A DNA stretch of 60,000 nt from Strigamia acuminata (GCA_949358305.1 OX442314.1:3849087-3909086); one strand, 5' to 3'. Shown: positions 9,624-22,758, counted from the stretch's first letter. Translations and numbers: made by a program. The notes: generated from the sequence alone by a model not told the origin.

Positions 9624-12600
9624 TTATGTGACCGATTCTTCGACGACTCGCTGCTTGCGAGCAAAAGAGAGAAAAACTTGTTCCAGAGTTGCCTGACTCA
9701 CGGAATAGTCTTCGAGATTAAACAGCGCTTTTGCCTTCTCCATCGACTCGAAGAGGTACGCCCATTTGGTCTCTACGTCCCTAATTTGGTAATGCACGAG
9801 TCCCTAAAACAAATGAATAGAACTTAATACACAGTTTGCGGCAGCTACTTTTCCCTTATGCCGGGACTACTCGATTAAACGCCGGGCACTCAGCGGCAAG
9901 TTCAGCAATTGTCGGTGGCATCGAATAAACGCCGGGTCCCAAAAATGGGTGATTTTTCGCAAAAAGTCGAAGATTTTTGCGAAAGAATGAGCATTTTAAG
10001 CAAAAAAATCATCATTTTTAGCAAAAAAACCTCATTTTTTAGCAAAAAGTCATCATTTTAAACGGAAAATCGGCTATTTTTAGCCAAAAAAATCATCATT
10101 TTTAGCCATAAATCATCATTTTTAGCCAAAACTGATCATTTTAAACGAAAAATCGGCGATTTTTAGCAAAAAAATCATCATTTTTAGCCATAAATTATGA
10201 TTTTTGGCTAAAAATGATAATCGTCATTTTAAACGAAAAATCGGCGATTTTTAGCAAAAAATCATCATTTTTAGCAAAAAAAAATCATTTTTAGCAAAAA
10301 AAAATCATTTTTAGCAAAAAAAAATCATTTTTAGCAAAAAAAAATCATTTTTAGCAAAAAAAAATCATTTTTAGCAAAAAAAAAATCATTTTTAGCAAAA
10401 AAAAATCATTTTTAGCAAAAAAAAATCATTTTTACCAAAAAAAAATCATTTTTAGCAAAAAATCATCATTTTAAACGAAAAATCGGCGATTTTTCAGTTA
10501 TGCGCCGGGCCCTACTAAGCGCCGGGCCTCGAATAAGTGCTAGGTGGGGCGAGTCGAAAAAACTATTAAACGCCCCGGCGTTTATTCGAGGCAGTACAGT
10601 ATATTTCAAATTTCAGAAAGTAGATCCCGTTTGTTTATAAGAAAAATAAATAAAAACATCGTTTGGAGATCAAAATTGATCCTAGGTAAATGACACAATG
10701 TTAATTTAAATCTTTTTTTTTTATCTTACTTGGTGTATGTCCTGAAGAACGGCACTTGGAAATGTCTGCTCAATGTATGTCTGTAATTCCGTCTGCTTAT
10801 TTGTCATTAGATTGATGGTCGAACTAGCACCGGGCTTGAGTTTGGCTAAAACTGTAAACCCCTGACTGAATTTGTTCTTCAGATGCTGGATCGGACCGAA
10901 ACACTGAAACTGACCGTTCACCATAATGCCCACTCTGTTGCAGAGCACTTCACATTCCTCCATACTAGAAAATTTGTCCAAAATTAGTCAAAAATTTCAT
11001 CACTATCATTCACTACATTCATTTACCTATGCGAAGTCAAAACAACCGATATTCCCCGCCCGTTAGCGCTTCTTAGAATGTCCCATATTTTTCTCCTGGC
11101 GACCGGGTCCACTCCGGTCGTGGGCTCATCCAAAAATACGACCGGCGGATCTCCGATGAATCCCATGGCTGCACTCAGTTTTCTTTTATTTCCACCGCTA
11201 AATAAATAATTTTTTTTTAAAATAACTTTGTTCTAATCAGTTAAGTCTCTTTATTTCGAATACCTGTAGAAAAGCGTGATTTTATCGGCATGCTCGGTGA
11301 GGTCAAAGTCCACGATGTACTGATCGACAACCGCCTTTATTTGGGAACTGCAAATTCCACGAAGGTGAGCAAAAACGGTGAGGATTTCTCGTCCGGTCAA
11401 GTAATCGATGAGCGCATCAAATTGCGGACAATAACCAACTTGCTTTAAAAACTAAACCAAATATAGTTAGGTTAATGCACTTGGATGGATGAAAAACCTA
11501 TCGGGGCTTACTTGTCCTCGCTTGTGCTGTACACTAGACCTGTTAATGTAAGCATCGCCGTGAGTGATGACCAAGTCGCCGGTAAGCATTTGAAATGTGG
11601 TCGTTTTGCCAGCGCCGTTAATTCCCAGCAGGCCAAAACATTCGGCGAAATGAACACCAAAACTCAAATCGTCAACGGCTGCAAAGTTGGAGAATACTTT
11701 CCTCAAGTCCTGCACCACCATAACATCGGTGTCGATGATGTCTGTATGGAAACGAAAAATGCTCTACAACTTTTCAATTGACATTGTTTCCTTTTAACGT
11801 TTGGAACAAACACCTTTCATTTACTTGTTAGTACAGGTCAACCCTTGCTATTGCCATCAAACAGTTGGTGATAACCAGAATTCATTGAAGTGAAATAATT
11901 TGTAATGGGAGAAATAAGAACAGGCAAACAACTACCGTATTTTATCGATTAAGAGCCACGGCTCTTATTCAAAACTGCCATTTTTGTCAGCAATTACAAT
12001 TTCGGTTTTTCGTTCGTTACATTTGTTTAATGTAACACACAACCCAGTCTAAAGGTGGAAACACAAGGAAGCAGGTAAAATTCCAAAGCTTGCTAGCACA
12101 AGTTTAATGAGGAAGTCATTAGCTGCGTTCAATTCTAAAATAGCTTTCAAAAACTTTTTTTCATCGTTTTCCGAAAAGAGTTTTCAACATTGAGCAATGT
12201 TATTACCAACAGCTTTCAACAGCTTTCAACAGCCACGGAGCATGCTCAGTCTGCACATGATCACATAACAAATCACAAAATGCATTCGTAATGTAAGTTT
12301 ATTTAAATTAATAGTATTATTATTATTCATTTAAGAACGGGAAATCAGCCGAACATCGGCCACATTCGATTGCACAGATCCGGCCAAAATCGGCAGCTTT
12401 CAAGCGCGCAAATGCGGCCGAAAAATTGCCCGCATTCGATCGCGCAAATGCGCCAAAATTGCCCGCATTCGATCGCGCAAATGCGCCAAAATTGCCCGGG
12501 TATGCACATATGCAGCCGCATTTTATCGTTCTTAAAGGCATAATAATTCTACAAATAAATTAAATAAACTTACATTTTTGTGTGTGCTTCCACCGCCGAT

Positions 12601-15600
12601 CTATTCGATTACAAAATGGCGGCCCAGGAAAACAATTTGAAAACGACGAAAACCACGAATTTATGGTTTTCATGAAATCGGTTTTTAGGAAAACCGTTTT
12701 CCGAAATGTGACGTCAAATGCGTCTACATCCTGTGTGGGAAAACGGCGAAAACGAGGAAAACGGGGAAAACTGTTTAGAATTGAACGCACCTATTTACAA
12801 GCTCACTTGACCCACTTTTGGCTTACCAGCTTAACTGGCAAACTCAAGCTAGCTAGCTGGCTGCCAGAAATTCCCGCCAAAATCTCCTACAAGAATTTCC
12901 TCACGATTCTGATTGGCTGTCAAAGTCACATGACCAAAACGCCAGCAAGCTTAAAGCTGGTCAACCGAATTCAGTTTGAAAGGAGCGGGTGAGTACAAGA
13001 TCGCTTCAAAACAAACCTTTGAATAAAAACGCAAGCTTGTGTTTGTTCAAGCAGGTGAGTTTTTAGCCGTTTTTTCAAGTAAAAGCAAGCTTTTAAATTT
13101 TACCCGCTTCCTTGTGTTTCCGCCTTTAAAAGCCCTGGTGTAGTTCACACTTAAATCCCTTTTGTACAAAGTCTAATTTCTACACGTTTGTTCTGACTAG
13201 GGATGAGAACGGAACCGGAAATGGTCCCGATCCCGGTCCCGGTCCCGCAGCAGGATTCGGGACAGGACGGGACTGGATGAAACTGTATTCCACGGGATTC
13301 GGGACGGGACGGGACTTGTGTATTATGCGTGTAATACGTAATACGTGTGTATTACAACATAATACGCGTGTTTTTCAGACCCCGAAAAAGTGAAAATTTC
13401 TGGACACGGGACGGTCTGGGACCCGAAAAATTCACAATTTTCGGGACACGGGACGGGTCAGGACTCAAAAGTTGGTCCCGTTCTCATTCCTAGTTCTGAC
13501 GTGTAGAAAAGCAATAACGTAAACATAAACAACTCACTTGGATCGTGAATTCGCCGCTTTTCCGCAAGCACATCTTCATCTAACGCATTTCCCAGTCCGT
13601 CGAACGTGTTGACATTGTTTCTATTTCCAATCAATTGGTTTTTTCCCCGGCGAATTTTATACCAAAGCGTGTAGAAAATTCCCTGTTCGATGAGCGCCAA
13701 AATACCGAAATACAACACTCCGGTCACAGCCATCATGGTAACTTCCTGACCAATTCCGGGATCATCCCACGCGAAATAATTTGGCTTCACATGAGGCAAA
13801 GGCAAACCAATAAAACTCATGAAAGCATTTTTAGATGAAAGCTGAACCATTTTCATCAATGCCACGGTCACGGTGAAATTCGGTACAAGCCGAAACAGCC
13901 ACTGAATGTCTCGTCCAATTTCCTTCAACGAATCGGAGCCGAATTGTTGGAACGTGTTGATGGTGATGCTCAAAATGATGCCGGCTAGCAAGTTGGCAAT
14001 CGTCAGACGGCTGAATCCCGTTGCCGGAACCTTGGCCATGAACGAGACGATGTAGGTAAAAGGAATCGAACACCAGCCGTACAATATGAGCAGTAAAATC
14101 ACAACTCCTGCAAATTAAACACAATCAACTGAATAATTGTATGGGATATTGAATGAATATAAGACCATGGTGTTATATTCAAATACAACACCATGGTCTT
14201 ATTTTCGGTGAAAGATGGTTGGCAAAACAAGCAATAAAAAACTAAACCTTTGTTTACCTACCAAAAAAAAACCAAACTATGCTAACATTGTTTGATTGAT
14301 TAAAAGTGGAAAAAGCTTACTTTGCAAATTATAAAATAAATAAAATCCATCATTCTAATCACTTTTTAAACTAAAATACATTGAAAATAAACAGAACTAC
14401 TTTTCCGCATAGTAGAGCACTGTCCACAGTTAGGCGTAAACTGGCTTAGCCAATAGGAGTTAGGACAACGTTGTGGTGGTTTTGAGTATAGGCACAGTTC
14501 CTAGGACCTACGAACTAGCAGGGATTCACGAGGCATTCATAAAAAATTGTAATACATGTGCGGTAAAAATTTCACACAAATGCTTCTAAAAATCAAAGTG
14601 CTTAGAGTCTACGAAGGTCTTAAAGTGGCCCTGGGAGTGTGCGCCTGCCTCTCTCATCCTGAGAGAAAGCTTACTTGCTCAACATTCTTGCCAGTGGGAA
14701 TCAGCGTTGACAGACGATCAGCCGCAATTAAGTCGATGAACATTACTGCCAACTTAACAGGTGCACTCTTTGCTTTATTCTATGGAAAATCAATCTCACC
14801 TTAGTCAAACGGCTCGCCTTAAAGGTAGGTTCACACTTGTGTTCACACTAGACCCAACGCAAGAAAACTGACGCAACGCAAGCTGCTTGCGTCCAAAATT
14901 CTTGACATTGAAGCCAATTCCTGCTTTAACTCCCAAGTTGAAGCAAGCGACGCAACGCAAGAAAAGGTCTTGCAGCCAACCAATCACGATCGACACCAAT
15001 CACGATCGACTAAAACTCTCATCGATTCACGTCTGGTTGGCGAGACTTTGCCACATCCAAGCAGGCCGCTATTTTCAGATTCTGCAACTAGTTCTAGAAC
15101 TAGATCTAATTCCAGGTTTCATTGAAACCATCTGATCAGCCAGACGCAACATCAATTGTTTCAGCTCTGTTTAAACGTGCCCTACGCGTATTTACAAACT
15201 GCAGACGCTACAGGAATCTTTGTGGCCAGGAGTGACTAATGCATCTGACGGAATTATTGACTCAAAACGGCAAGTTCCCTGCTCAGAGTGCGCTAACCTC
15301 ATCTCCCTCACCTTAACAGGGTCAAATAAAACAAAACAAAGCAAAACAAATCAAACTAAAACCCTCACAGATGATAAATTCAAAAATTCAACGGTGTTTG
15401 AGTTATTGATGCATTAGTCATTCCTGGCCACGGATTCCTGAAGCACAGGGATTCCGGTAGCGTCTGCAGTTTGTAAATGCGCGTGCCCTACAGTGTGGTG
15501 AACAGACTCTGCATTGCGTTTGACTAATTTTTCCTTGCATTGATTTGCATCGCCCCTAGTGTGAACACAAGTGTAAACACAAGTGTGAACCTAGCTTTAT

Positions 15601-18600
15601 GCTGGGCGCACACATACCGCGATTTCGCATCGCGTTGCCATTGCGCATTCGCAAATGACGTCATTTCCTTCGCGCCGGTTTGAAATCTGCTTTTGAAAAT
15701 AGTACTTGTCTCAAGTACTATTTCACCCGCGATTCATGTCGCAGCCAATCCGTGAGCTGTGTGAAATGACGTCATTTCATCAACATTTTCAACCGAAATG
15801 GCGGGCAGGTTTTTCGGATCAGGAATGACGTCATAACATTGAAATAGCAAAGCTGGAATAGCTACATGTGTGTAGCATTGCGTGCAATTCAGAGGGCGAT
15901 TTCGCCAGCGAAATCGCGACGCGATGCGAAATCGCGGTATGTGTGCGCCCAGCATAACCCAGTGGTTCTTAACCTTTTTGGAGAAACCAGCACCCCCTAG
16001 GATGCATTGCACCCCTGGTTAAAAACCACTGGCCTACTCCTTTCCCAAATAAAATAATATTTCCTTTAAAAATTGAAACTAAATAAGATGTTACCAGTTT
16101 TCTCTCCGCCAGTGAACGTCCCCGTCTGGTCTACGGTGGAAAAAAGTATCATGAGCAAAATAGAGCAAATAATGTGCGTAGCATAATCCCAAACGAAAGA
16201 AGCGGCCCAGAAAACAGCGCCGTCGACGCCGGTCATGAGTTGCAGATGTTTGGACTTGGTGGCCCGCTCGTGGATCGGAAACACGATGAACGACGAAGAG
16301 AGAAACGAAAGCCCGACCGGCACAAACACGCCCAGCATGATCGACTTCACCATCTGTATGATGGCGGCGATGGGGAAGTTGCTCTTCTGGTCCGTCTCCA
16401 AAGGCGCGTTCTCGACGACCAACGACACGTTTTCCGTCTTGTTGTAATGTCTCGCCATCGCGTTGTGCAACAAATTGAGCGCTAGCGGTTCGGTGTGGTA
16501 GAAGAGCCCGTTGTACCACAAGTTCATCTTGGTTTTGTCGCCGGACTCGCTGAAATTGGCTCCGACGATGTATTTGTTGGAATAATCGATGAAGTGCTTC
16601 TGGCTGAGTTCCTTCAGGTAGTCCATGGCGTCGCCGCTGACGTTGACGAACGTGGTGTCTGTCGGGAACGAGGAATGGTAATAGTATTCGTAATCTTCGT
16701 TGAGGTTTTTTTGGAAAACCGTGGTGGCGCCGTACTGCGATATGTCCATGGTTAATGCGGGTAAGGAGGTGGGAGTTAAATCCAGTCTGTTGTTGACTAT
16801 CAGGACGGTTGTTATCATTATGACTGGTAAAAGAATCTGTTGAAATAGAATAAGTTAAATTATATGAATTGTTGAATTATAATTTCATATAATATTCATA
16901 TATATTTCAATATATGTCAATTATATTGAAATTGTTGAAATAATAATAATATTGTTGAAATTGTATTTTTTATTGGTGAAATTGTATTTTTTATTGTTGA
17001 AATTGTATTTTTTATTGTTGAAATTGTATTTTTTATTGTTGAAATTGTATTTTTTATTGTTAAAATTGTATATTTTATTGTTGAAATTGTATTTTTTATT
17101 GTTAAAATTTTATTTTTTATTGTTGAAATTGAAATCGCCAATTTGGCACAAAATCTTTTAAAAATCGCCAATTTGGGACAAAATCCTTTAAAATCGCCAA
17201 TTTGAGACAAAATCTTTTAAAAATCGCCAATTTGGGACAAAATCTTTTAAAAATCGCCAATTTGGGACAAAATCTTTTAAAAATCGCCAATTTAGCACAA
17301 AATCTTTTAAAAATCGCCAATTTGGGACAAAATCTTTTAAAAATCGCCAATTTGGGACAAAATCTTTTAAAAATCGCCAATTTGGGACAAAATCTTTTAA
17401 AAATCGCCAATTTGGGACAAAATCTTTTAAAAATCGCCAATTTAGCACAAAATCTTTTAAAAATCGCCAATTTAGGACAAAATCTTTTAAAAATCACCAA
17501 TTTGGGACAAAATCTTTTAAAAATCGCCAATTGGGAGCTCGTCTATGCAGTCCCCATTTAATGGTTATGCCCATCTTCGATTTGATCATCGCCAATTTTT
17601 TCTTACTTGAGCTAACAGCAAGACCCAACGGCGTTTCGAATAATACCATCGTTTCAAGAGCAACGCCGTAAACGGTTGCATCCACGAATTAAAACCCGTT
17701 GATCGTTGGATGCCGCTCACTCCGTTTCCAACTGCAACTGCAAAAATCAAATTTAAAAAAACAACACTTTATTTATTATTATTTTTTACAATATATTTAC
17801 CATAATTACCAGTATAATGAAGTAAATTAGCGTTCGATTGATTTTGCTGGATCACGCCGTTGTTGACGCTGCTGCCGCTGCTTTCCTTGACGCTTTCGCC
17901 AACCTTGAGAAAAACTTCTTCCATCGTGGTGACGCAAATGCCGAAGTTATTCATGCCGAGTTTTGGCGCGTTTGATTCGAGGTGCTTAAACATGTCGGCG
18001 AATGTGTTCGAGGATTCCGAAGGAAGGATGAGACTTAGTTCGGTCGCGTTGTCGGATTTGATCACGACTCCCGGAACGTGTTGCTGCACCAACGCGCAAA
18101 TGCGGTTTACATCGCAATGGTCGGCTTTGCTGATATTCAAATGGTATCCGGCACCTAGAAATTAATCGTTTGGAAAATGTAATGGCATTTTTAAACGTGT
18201 GCTAAATAAACATGGAAAACCATTGAAAAGTACTGAATAAATGTTGACAAATGTTGAATAAATATCGAAGTGTGTTGGATAAATTTTGAGAAATGAAAAA
18301 TAAATGGTGGGAAACGTAGAATAAACGTTAAGAAACATTGGAAAGCATTGGAAAACATTGAAAAAACATTGAAAACGTTTGAAAATATTGAAAAACATTG
18401 ATAAAACATTGAAAAACATAGATAAAACATTGAAAAAACATTGAAAACGTTGGAAAATATTGAAAATCATTAATAAGACATTGAAAACGTTAGAAAATAC
18501 TAAAAAACATTGATAAAACATTGAAAAAACATTAAAAACGTTGGAAAACATTGGAAAACATTGAAAAAACATTGGATAACATTGAAAAAACATTGGAAAA

Positions 18601-21600
18601 CATTGAAAAAACATTGAAAAAGTTGGAAAAACATTGGAAAACATTGAAAAAACATTGAAAACGTTGGAAAATATTGAAAAAACATTGAAAACGTTGGAAA
18701 ATATTGAAAATCATTAATAAAACATTGAAAAAACATTGATAACATTGGGAAACATTGAAAAAACATTAAAAAACATTGAAAAAACATTGAAAAACATTGA
18801 AAAAACATTGAAAAACATTGAAAAAACATTGATAAAACATTGGAAAAACATTGGAAAACATTGAAAAACATTGGAAAACATTGAAAAAACATTGGAAAAC
18901 ATTGAAAAAACATTGGAAAACATTGAAAAAACATTGATAAAACATTAATAACGTTGGGAAATATTGAAAATCATTAATAAAACATTGAAAAAACATTGAT
19001 AACATTGGGAAACATTGAAAAAACATTGGAAAACATTGAAAAAACATTTGAAAACATTGAAAAAACATTGATAAAACATTGAAAAAACATTGAAAAGATT
19101 AAATAAGCAAAATTACCGTATCTTTTCTTCAAAAACAACGGAGAACCGCAACACTCAATCTGCCCTCGTGCCATAATAGCGATCCTATCGCCCAGCACAT
19201 CGGCCTCTTCCATAAAATGCGTGCTCAAAATAATGCACCGATCCTTCCTCGCTTCCTGCAGCAACTCCCAGATGGCTCTCCTCGCTTCCGGGTCCATCCC
19301 CGACGTCGGTTCATCCAACATAACTATCTAAAAACCCAAAAAAAAAATCATTCCCAAACTAAAACACAAACAAAACCGAAAATACTTTTGGATTTCCAAT
19401 CAGAGCGATTCCCAAATTCAACTTCCGCTTCATTCCGCCGGACAACTGCATGGCAAGCGTGTTCCTCTTGTCCCACAGCTGCAGTTTGTGCATCAGGTTT
19501 GTCACTTCCGTGTTGAGTTTCTTGGCCGAATTGATCTTGAGTTGTCCGAAAAACTTGAGGTGTTCGACCACCGTGAGCGTGCTGAACAGCATGTTGTGTT
19601 GGGGACACAGGCCGAGGTTCTCGCGAGCGAAGTCGATGTTGGTTCGTATGTCGTATCCGTTCACGATGGCCGTTCCGCTCGTGGGGGGGAACATTCCCGT
19701 CAGAATGGACATCGTGGTGGTTTTCCCGGCGCCGTTGTGACCGAGTAGAGCCGTTATTTGGCCCTCGTAGATGTTGAGACTCAAATTGTCCACGGCGGTT
19801 TTTCCTTTGCCGTAATTCTGGGGACGAGAAAAAATTAATTTGACTGGAAAATCAGTTTAAATATTTATGTTTCAATCGTGTGATGATGTTCTGGCATGTT
19901 TTATACGCAAAAAAAAATGAAAAACGCACTTTTTAGGCACGAAATGACTGCAAAAGTGGAAAAATCACTTTTTAGACGTAGAAATTAAATTTTTTTTAAC
20001 CTGAAAATTTATTTTTAAGCAATAAATTCACTTTTCAGACGCTTAAATTTAATTTTTACGTGCAAAAAACCAAATACTTAAACAAAAATCAACTTTTTCC
20101 CATAAAAATGGCATATTTCGCGTAGAAAAATTCACTTTTAGACACATAATCGACCCTTTTACACCCAAAACCAAACTTTCCATGTGAAAATAAAATTACT
20201 TTAGTTAAATTTCTTATTGCAATAGCCGTATCGAGACCGCTCGGTTCCTTTTCAAAGTTCATCGAGTTTAAATTATCAACGTCACCTTCTTCCGAATGCA
20301 TCTGTTCGATTCTGCACCAATAATCCTTCTGCAAAAAAAATAAATAAATAAAATAAAAATAATATAAATAACTTTTCTCAAAAATAATTACCGTGAATAA
20401 AAAATACCAAGGTTTTCCAACCCCGTAAATCCCAGGAAACACATTGTCCAAATACCACGTTAAACCGCCATAGAGAAAAATATCGATAATAAACATCATA
20501 ATTATATACGCCATCGTTAGATCGTCGCCTTGGTAACTCGGTTCGTTTAAATTAGTCCAATTAATCCCGATACCTGCAATTATCGATTCGTTTATTCAAT
20601 AAAACCTAATTAAACTGAATTAAATTAAAACAACTCACTTCGGCCTTCGAAAGCGACGATAAAGCGAACCGCCCACGCCATCGCCATGTTTGGGAAAATG
20701 GCGACGAGCAGTTTCGATGAAACATTCAAATCGTGGTAGCTTCGAGACATTAAATTGAACGGGATGGAGAAGGTGAGCACCCAGGCGAGCACCCCGATGG
20801 CCGTGGCGATCGTGGCTGTGAAAATTAATTTTAATTTTAATTGTAATTTTGATTTTATTTAGATTTTATTCCGCGTACGTTTTGAAAAGAAGCAGGAAAT
20901 GAAGAAACAAAAGAAAATGGCGCTCGTGATGTATAAAACGAAAATAAATAATATTAATTCGGGAGATGAGTAAGATAGGACCGAGTATTCTTGCAGTTTG
21001 GAACACAAAAAGAAGACGATTATAATAGAGCTGATTAGCATCATGACGAATGAACTAATGAACCAGCCGATCCATTGCAGCCAGCCGGGTAGACCCATCA
21101 GTTTCATTAATTCCTGAAACATTAAATTCGACATTTTTAGTATTTTTCAGATTTTGAAAATTTAAAATTGAAAAGAAAAAAATTTAAAAAAAAAAAAACG
21201 GAATTTATTCAATTGTGTTGACTCAATGTTTTGATTAAAACGAGTCATTAATAAAGATAAGCAACTGTTGATAGATGAAGGAGATAAAACAAACTGTAAT
21301 AGTCTTTTATAAACGAAGTTCTGATAAAATTAAATCAGAATTTTATTTGTTTTTGTTATTTTTCAATTTTTTTTCGTTTATTTTCAATTTTTTTCAATTT
21401 TTTCTCTCCCTAAAAATGATAATTTAATTTATTTCGTAAATAAATAACCTATCACCTTAACACCCATTTCCTTTTCCCCCACAATGTATTTAATGAGCGT
21501 CGGCGAAATAAAGACGAAACTGAGAACGAGAAAAAGCGGCAACGTATTCTGAAGAAAATCTGAAAAACAGTTATCCTTATAATAAGGTGGGTAGGGAAAT

Positions 21601-21868
21601 TTTTGCGTCGTTATCTAAAAAACAAAAAATAAAATAAATAAATATATCTTTTTTAAAATTTTTTAACTATTTACCTCGAATTGAGACGAATCAAAGCTGC
21701 TAGAAGTTAATTCCATAAACCGTAAAGCGATATTATGTTGTAGAATCATAAACGTTTCGTAATAACTTTTAAAAAAATATATAAATTATAAAATTTTAAA
21801 AATTTTAAATCCAAATTTCTCTTACTGAAATTCTTTCAATTCTTTCTCTTTTAATTCCAACTTACTGC
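9624..21868 (-). CDS. ABCA3-like full-size ABC transporter, gene B (complete core)
   Basis: Exons 5' to 3': 21826-21868 (tentative), 21675-21765, 21456-21614, 20879-21113, 20639-20815, 20392-20573, 20200-20328, 19386-19817, 19117-19327, 17801-18154, 17607-17731, 16095-16836, 13538-14107, 11512-11741, 11264-11442, 11027-11197, 10730-10964, 9624-9803. Phases agree throughout and give 1,466 codons before the stop at 9624-9626. Human ABCA3 from the equivalent point is about the same length. Domain order: end of ECD1, TM2-TM6, NBD1 ([17 protein letters not shown]-loop, [19 protein letters not shown]), regulatory segment, TM7, glycosylated ECD2 (several N-x-S/T), TM8-TM12, [11 protein letters not shown] linker, NBD2 ([46 protein letters not shown]) and the ABCA C-terminal motif [16 protein letters not shown]. 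Both catalytic sites look intact. The family moves lipids or hydrophobic compounds across membranes; the substrate here is unknown. The N-terminal TM1 exon is not found. The gene spans the arbitrary unit 1/2 edge inside a 1,987-bp intron. Confidence 0.9.
9861..10600. mobile_element. Non-autonomous element expanded by a 19-bp minisatellite, unit 1
   Basis: The left end has CTACTCGATTAAACGCCGGG. The right end read in reverse has TACTGTACTGCCTCGAATAA then ACGCCGGGG, so the ends form an imperfect inverted repeat next to a possible TA target site. This resembles pogo/Tc1-mariner-type ends. The interior is largely (TTTTAGCAAAAAAAAATCA)n and related AGCCAAAAATCATCATTTTT repeats. It sits in the last ABCA intron (9804-10729). 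Confidence 0.5.
12050..13128. mobile_element. Foldback element with ~46-bp inverted ends, unit 1
   Basis: The left end TAAAGGTGGAAACACAAGGA pairs with the right end, whose reverse begins TAAAGGCGGAAACACAAGGA. Pairing continues through AGC(A/G)GGTAAAATT and AAGCTTGCT with a few mismatches. It lies in the ABCA intron 11742-13537. It contains the smaller inverted-repeat element at 12330-12536 and a 47-bp segment near 12835-12882 missing from units 2 and 3. No transposase is seen. Confidence 0.6.
12330..12536. mobile_element. Small inverted-repeat element with 33-bp direct repeats, unit 1
   Basis: Ends TTTAAGAACG and CGTTCTTAAA pair. Inside, a 33-bp segment starting CCCGCATTCGATCGCGCAAA is repeated twice in tandem. 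It is GC-rich compared with its surroundings and nested in the 12050-13128 foldback. Copies are at 27426-27632 and 42521-42727. Confidence 0.4.
13198..13492. mobile_element. hAT-like MITE with 8-bp target duplication, unit 1
   Basis: Ends TAGGGATGAGAACGG and CCGTTCTCATTCCTA form terminal inverted repeats around a 295-bp interior rich in CGGGACGGGAC. The element is flanked by the exact 8-bp direct repeat GTTCTGAC at 13190-13197 and 13493-13500. An 8-bp duplication with TAGGG-type ends fits the hAT superfamily. It ends 38 bp from the 3' edge of the ABCA TM10-TM12 exon, within the intron. Confidence 0.75.
14159..14202. repeat. Perfect 16-bp-arm hairpin, unit 1
   Basis: ATAAGACCATGGTGTT (14159-14174) and its exact reverse complement (14187-14202) flank a 12-nt loop. 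It lies just upstream of the TM10-TM12 exon, in the intron. Copies are at 29208-29251 and 44303-44346. It could be a remnant of a very short MITE. Confidence 0.75.
14203..14825. other. Intron sequence without recognised features
   Basis: Mixed-composition intron of gene B. Open frames here are short and unconvincing. The equivalents are 29252-29874 and 44347-44969. Confidence 0.4.
14826..15593. mobile_element. Foldback element with TAGGTTCACACTTG ends, crossing the unit 1/2 edge
   Basis: The left end TAGGTTCACACTTGTG...CACACTAG (14826-14851) pairs with the right end at 15556-15593, which carries one extra 12-bp CACAAGTGTAAA-type repeat. TA at both edges could be the target duplication. The interior has repeated ACGCAACGCAAG motifs. 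A second element (15186-15481) is nested inside. It lies in the intron of gene B between TM9 and TM10 exons. Confidence 0.6.
15186..15481. mobile_element. MULE-like MITE, unit 2
   Basis: Same as 30-325, with CGTGCCCTAC flanks at 15176-15185 and 15482-15491. Nested in the foldback at 14826-15593. Confidence 0.7.
15597..15957. mobile_element. MITE with 39-bp inverted ends and three CRE palindromes, unit 2
   Basis: Same as 441-801. Confidence 0.75.
16952..17131. repeat. 21-bp intronic minisatellite, unit 2
   Basis: Same array as 1796-1975 with the same copy number. Confidence 0.9.
17132..17532. repeat. 30-bp intronic minisatellite, unit 2 (14 copies)
   Basis: Same order of variant repeats as in unit 1. 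Confidence 0.93.
18328..19103. repeat. ACATTGAAAA intronic array, unit 2
   Basis: Nearly identical to the unit 1 array. I saw a TC to AA-type change near 18651 (unit 1 has AAAAATCATTG near 3495). Confidence 0.93.
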
Positions 21869-22758
21869 CTGTAATTGGTTGCAATACACCGCAGACTAGC
21901 AAAAACTGCAAAATCTTCTAAAATCTTCACAAAAATCTCTCAAAATCGACAAAAACCATCCAAAAATCTCGAAAAACCTCCCAGAACCTATAAAGATATG
22001 AAAAAAAAATCACAAAGAATCGATTTCTTTGCAAAAAATGCCAAAAAATTAACCAAAACAAGTAAACACTTATCTGAAATCCTTACATATTGACCTAACA
22101 CCAATCAGGGCTGTTTGGACCAATCAAAATTGCCTAGAAAATAAAATAAAACCAAATTAACACAACAAAAATTTAAAAAAAAACTGAAAAAAACTGAAAA
22201 AACAAATTCCAAAAAATGTAGTTTACCTTCTAAGATGTCCTACCTGGCTAAGGTGCAGTTGGGGGTCGTCAACAGGCATTTGGGCGATCTGAAATAGCTA
22301 GAAAATAAATTTAAAAAATAAAAAACACATCAAAATCAATAAAAAAAATTGCCAAATTTGGGAAACTTTAATTTCCAATACAAACAACAAAGAACACAAC
22401 AAATTCCATCAAAAAACCACCAAAATCACGAAAAATTATTGCTTAAAACAACCAAACTCACCAGCGAGGCGAGAACGAAACCAACATGGCGGTGTAAAAG
22501 AACAAATGCTGGAGAAAATAAATAAAAACAACAAAAAACTCATCAAATTCCATCAAAAAACCATCGAAATCGTGAAAAATCATCGATCAAAACAACCAAA
22601 CTCACCGTGTGAGATGTCCCGGGTTCCGCCCAGGCATTTGGACGGGCTGAAAGGCATAGAAAAGAAATTAAAACAACAAAACACACATCAAATTCCATCC
22701 AAATCGTGAAAAACCACAGAAATCGTGAAAAATCATCCCCCAAAACAACCAAACTCAC

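Larger units (their letters stand above)
1..15156. repeat. Tandem unit 1 (15,156 bp) of the ABCA array
   Basis: Position 1 reappears at 15157, 30206 and 45301 with near-identity over the whole length. Unit edges are set only by where the window starts, so they are not biological breakpoints. The array probably continues to the left, because gene A has no 3' end here. Unit 1 is the longest: it keeps a 47-bp segment near 12835-12882 that units 2 and 3 lack, and it has the full-length minisatellites near 1976-2376 and 10260-10480. Confidence 0.97.

Noticed and set aside
13458-13537. Extension of the TM10-TM12 exon to a stop at 13458
   Set aside because: A GTGAGT donor at 13537 and phase match to the NBD2 exon at 11741 show that splicing occurs; the extension runs into the hAT-like MITE.
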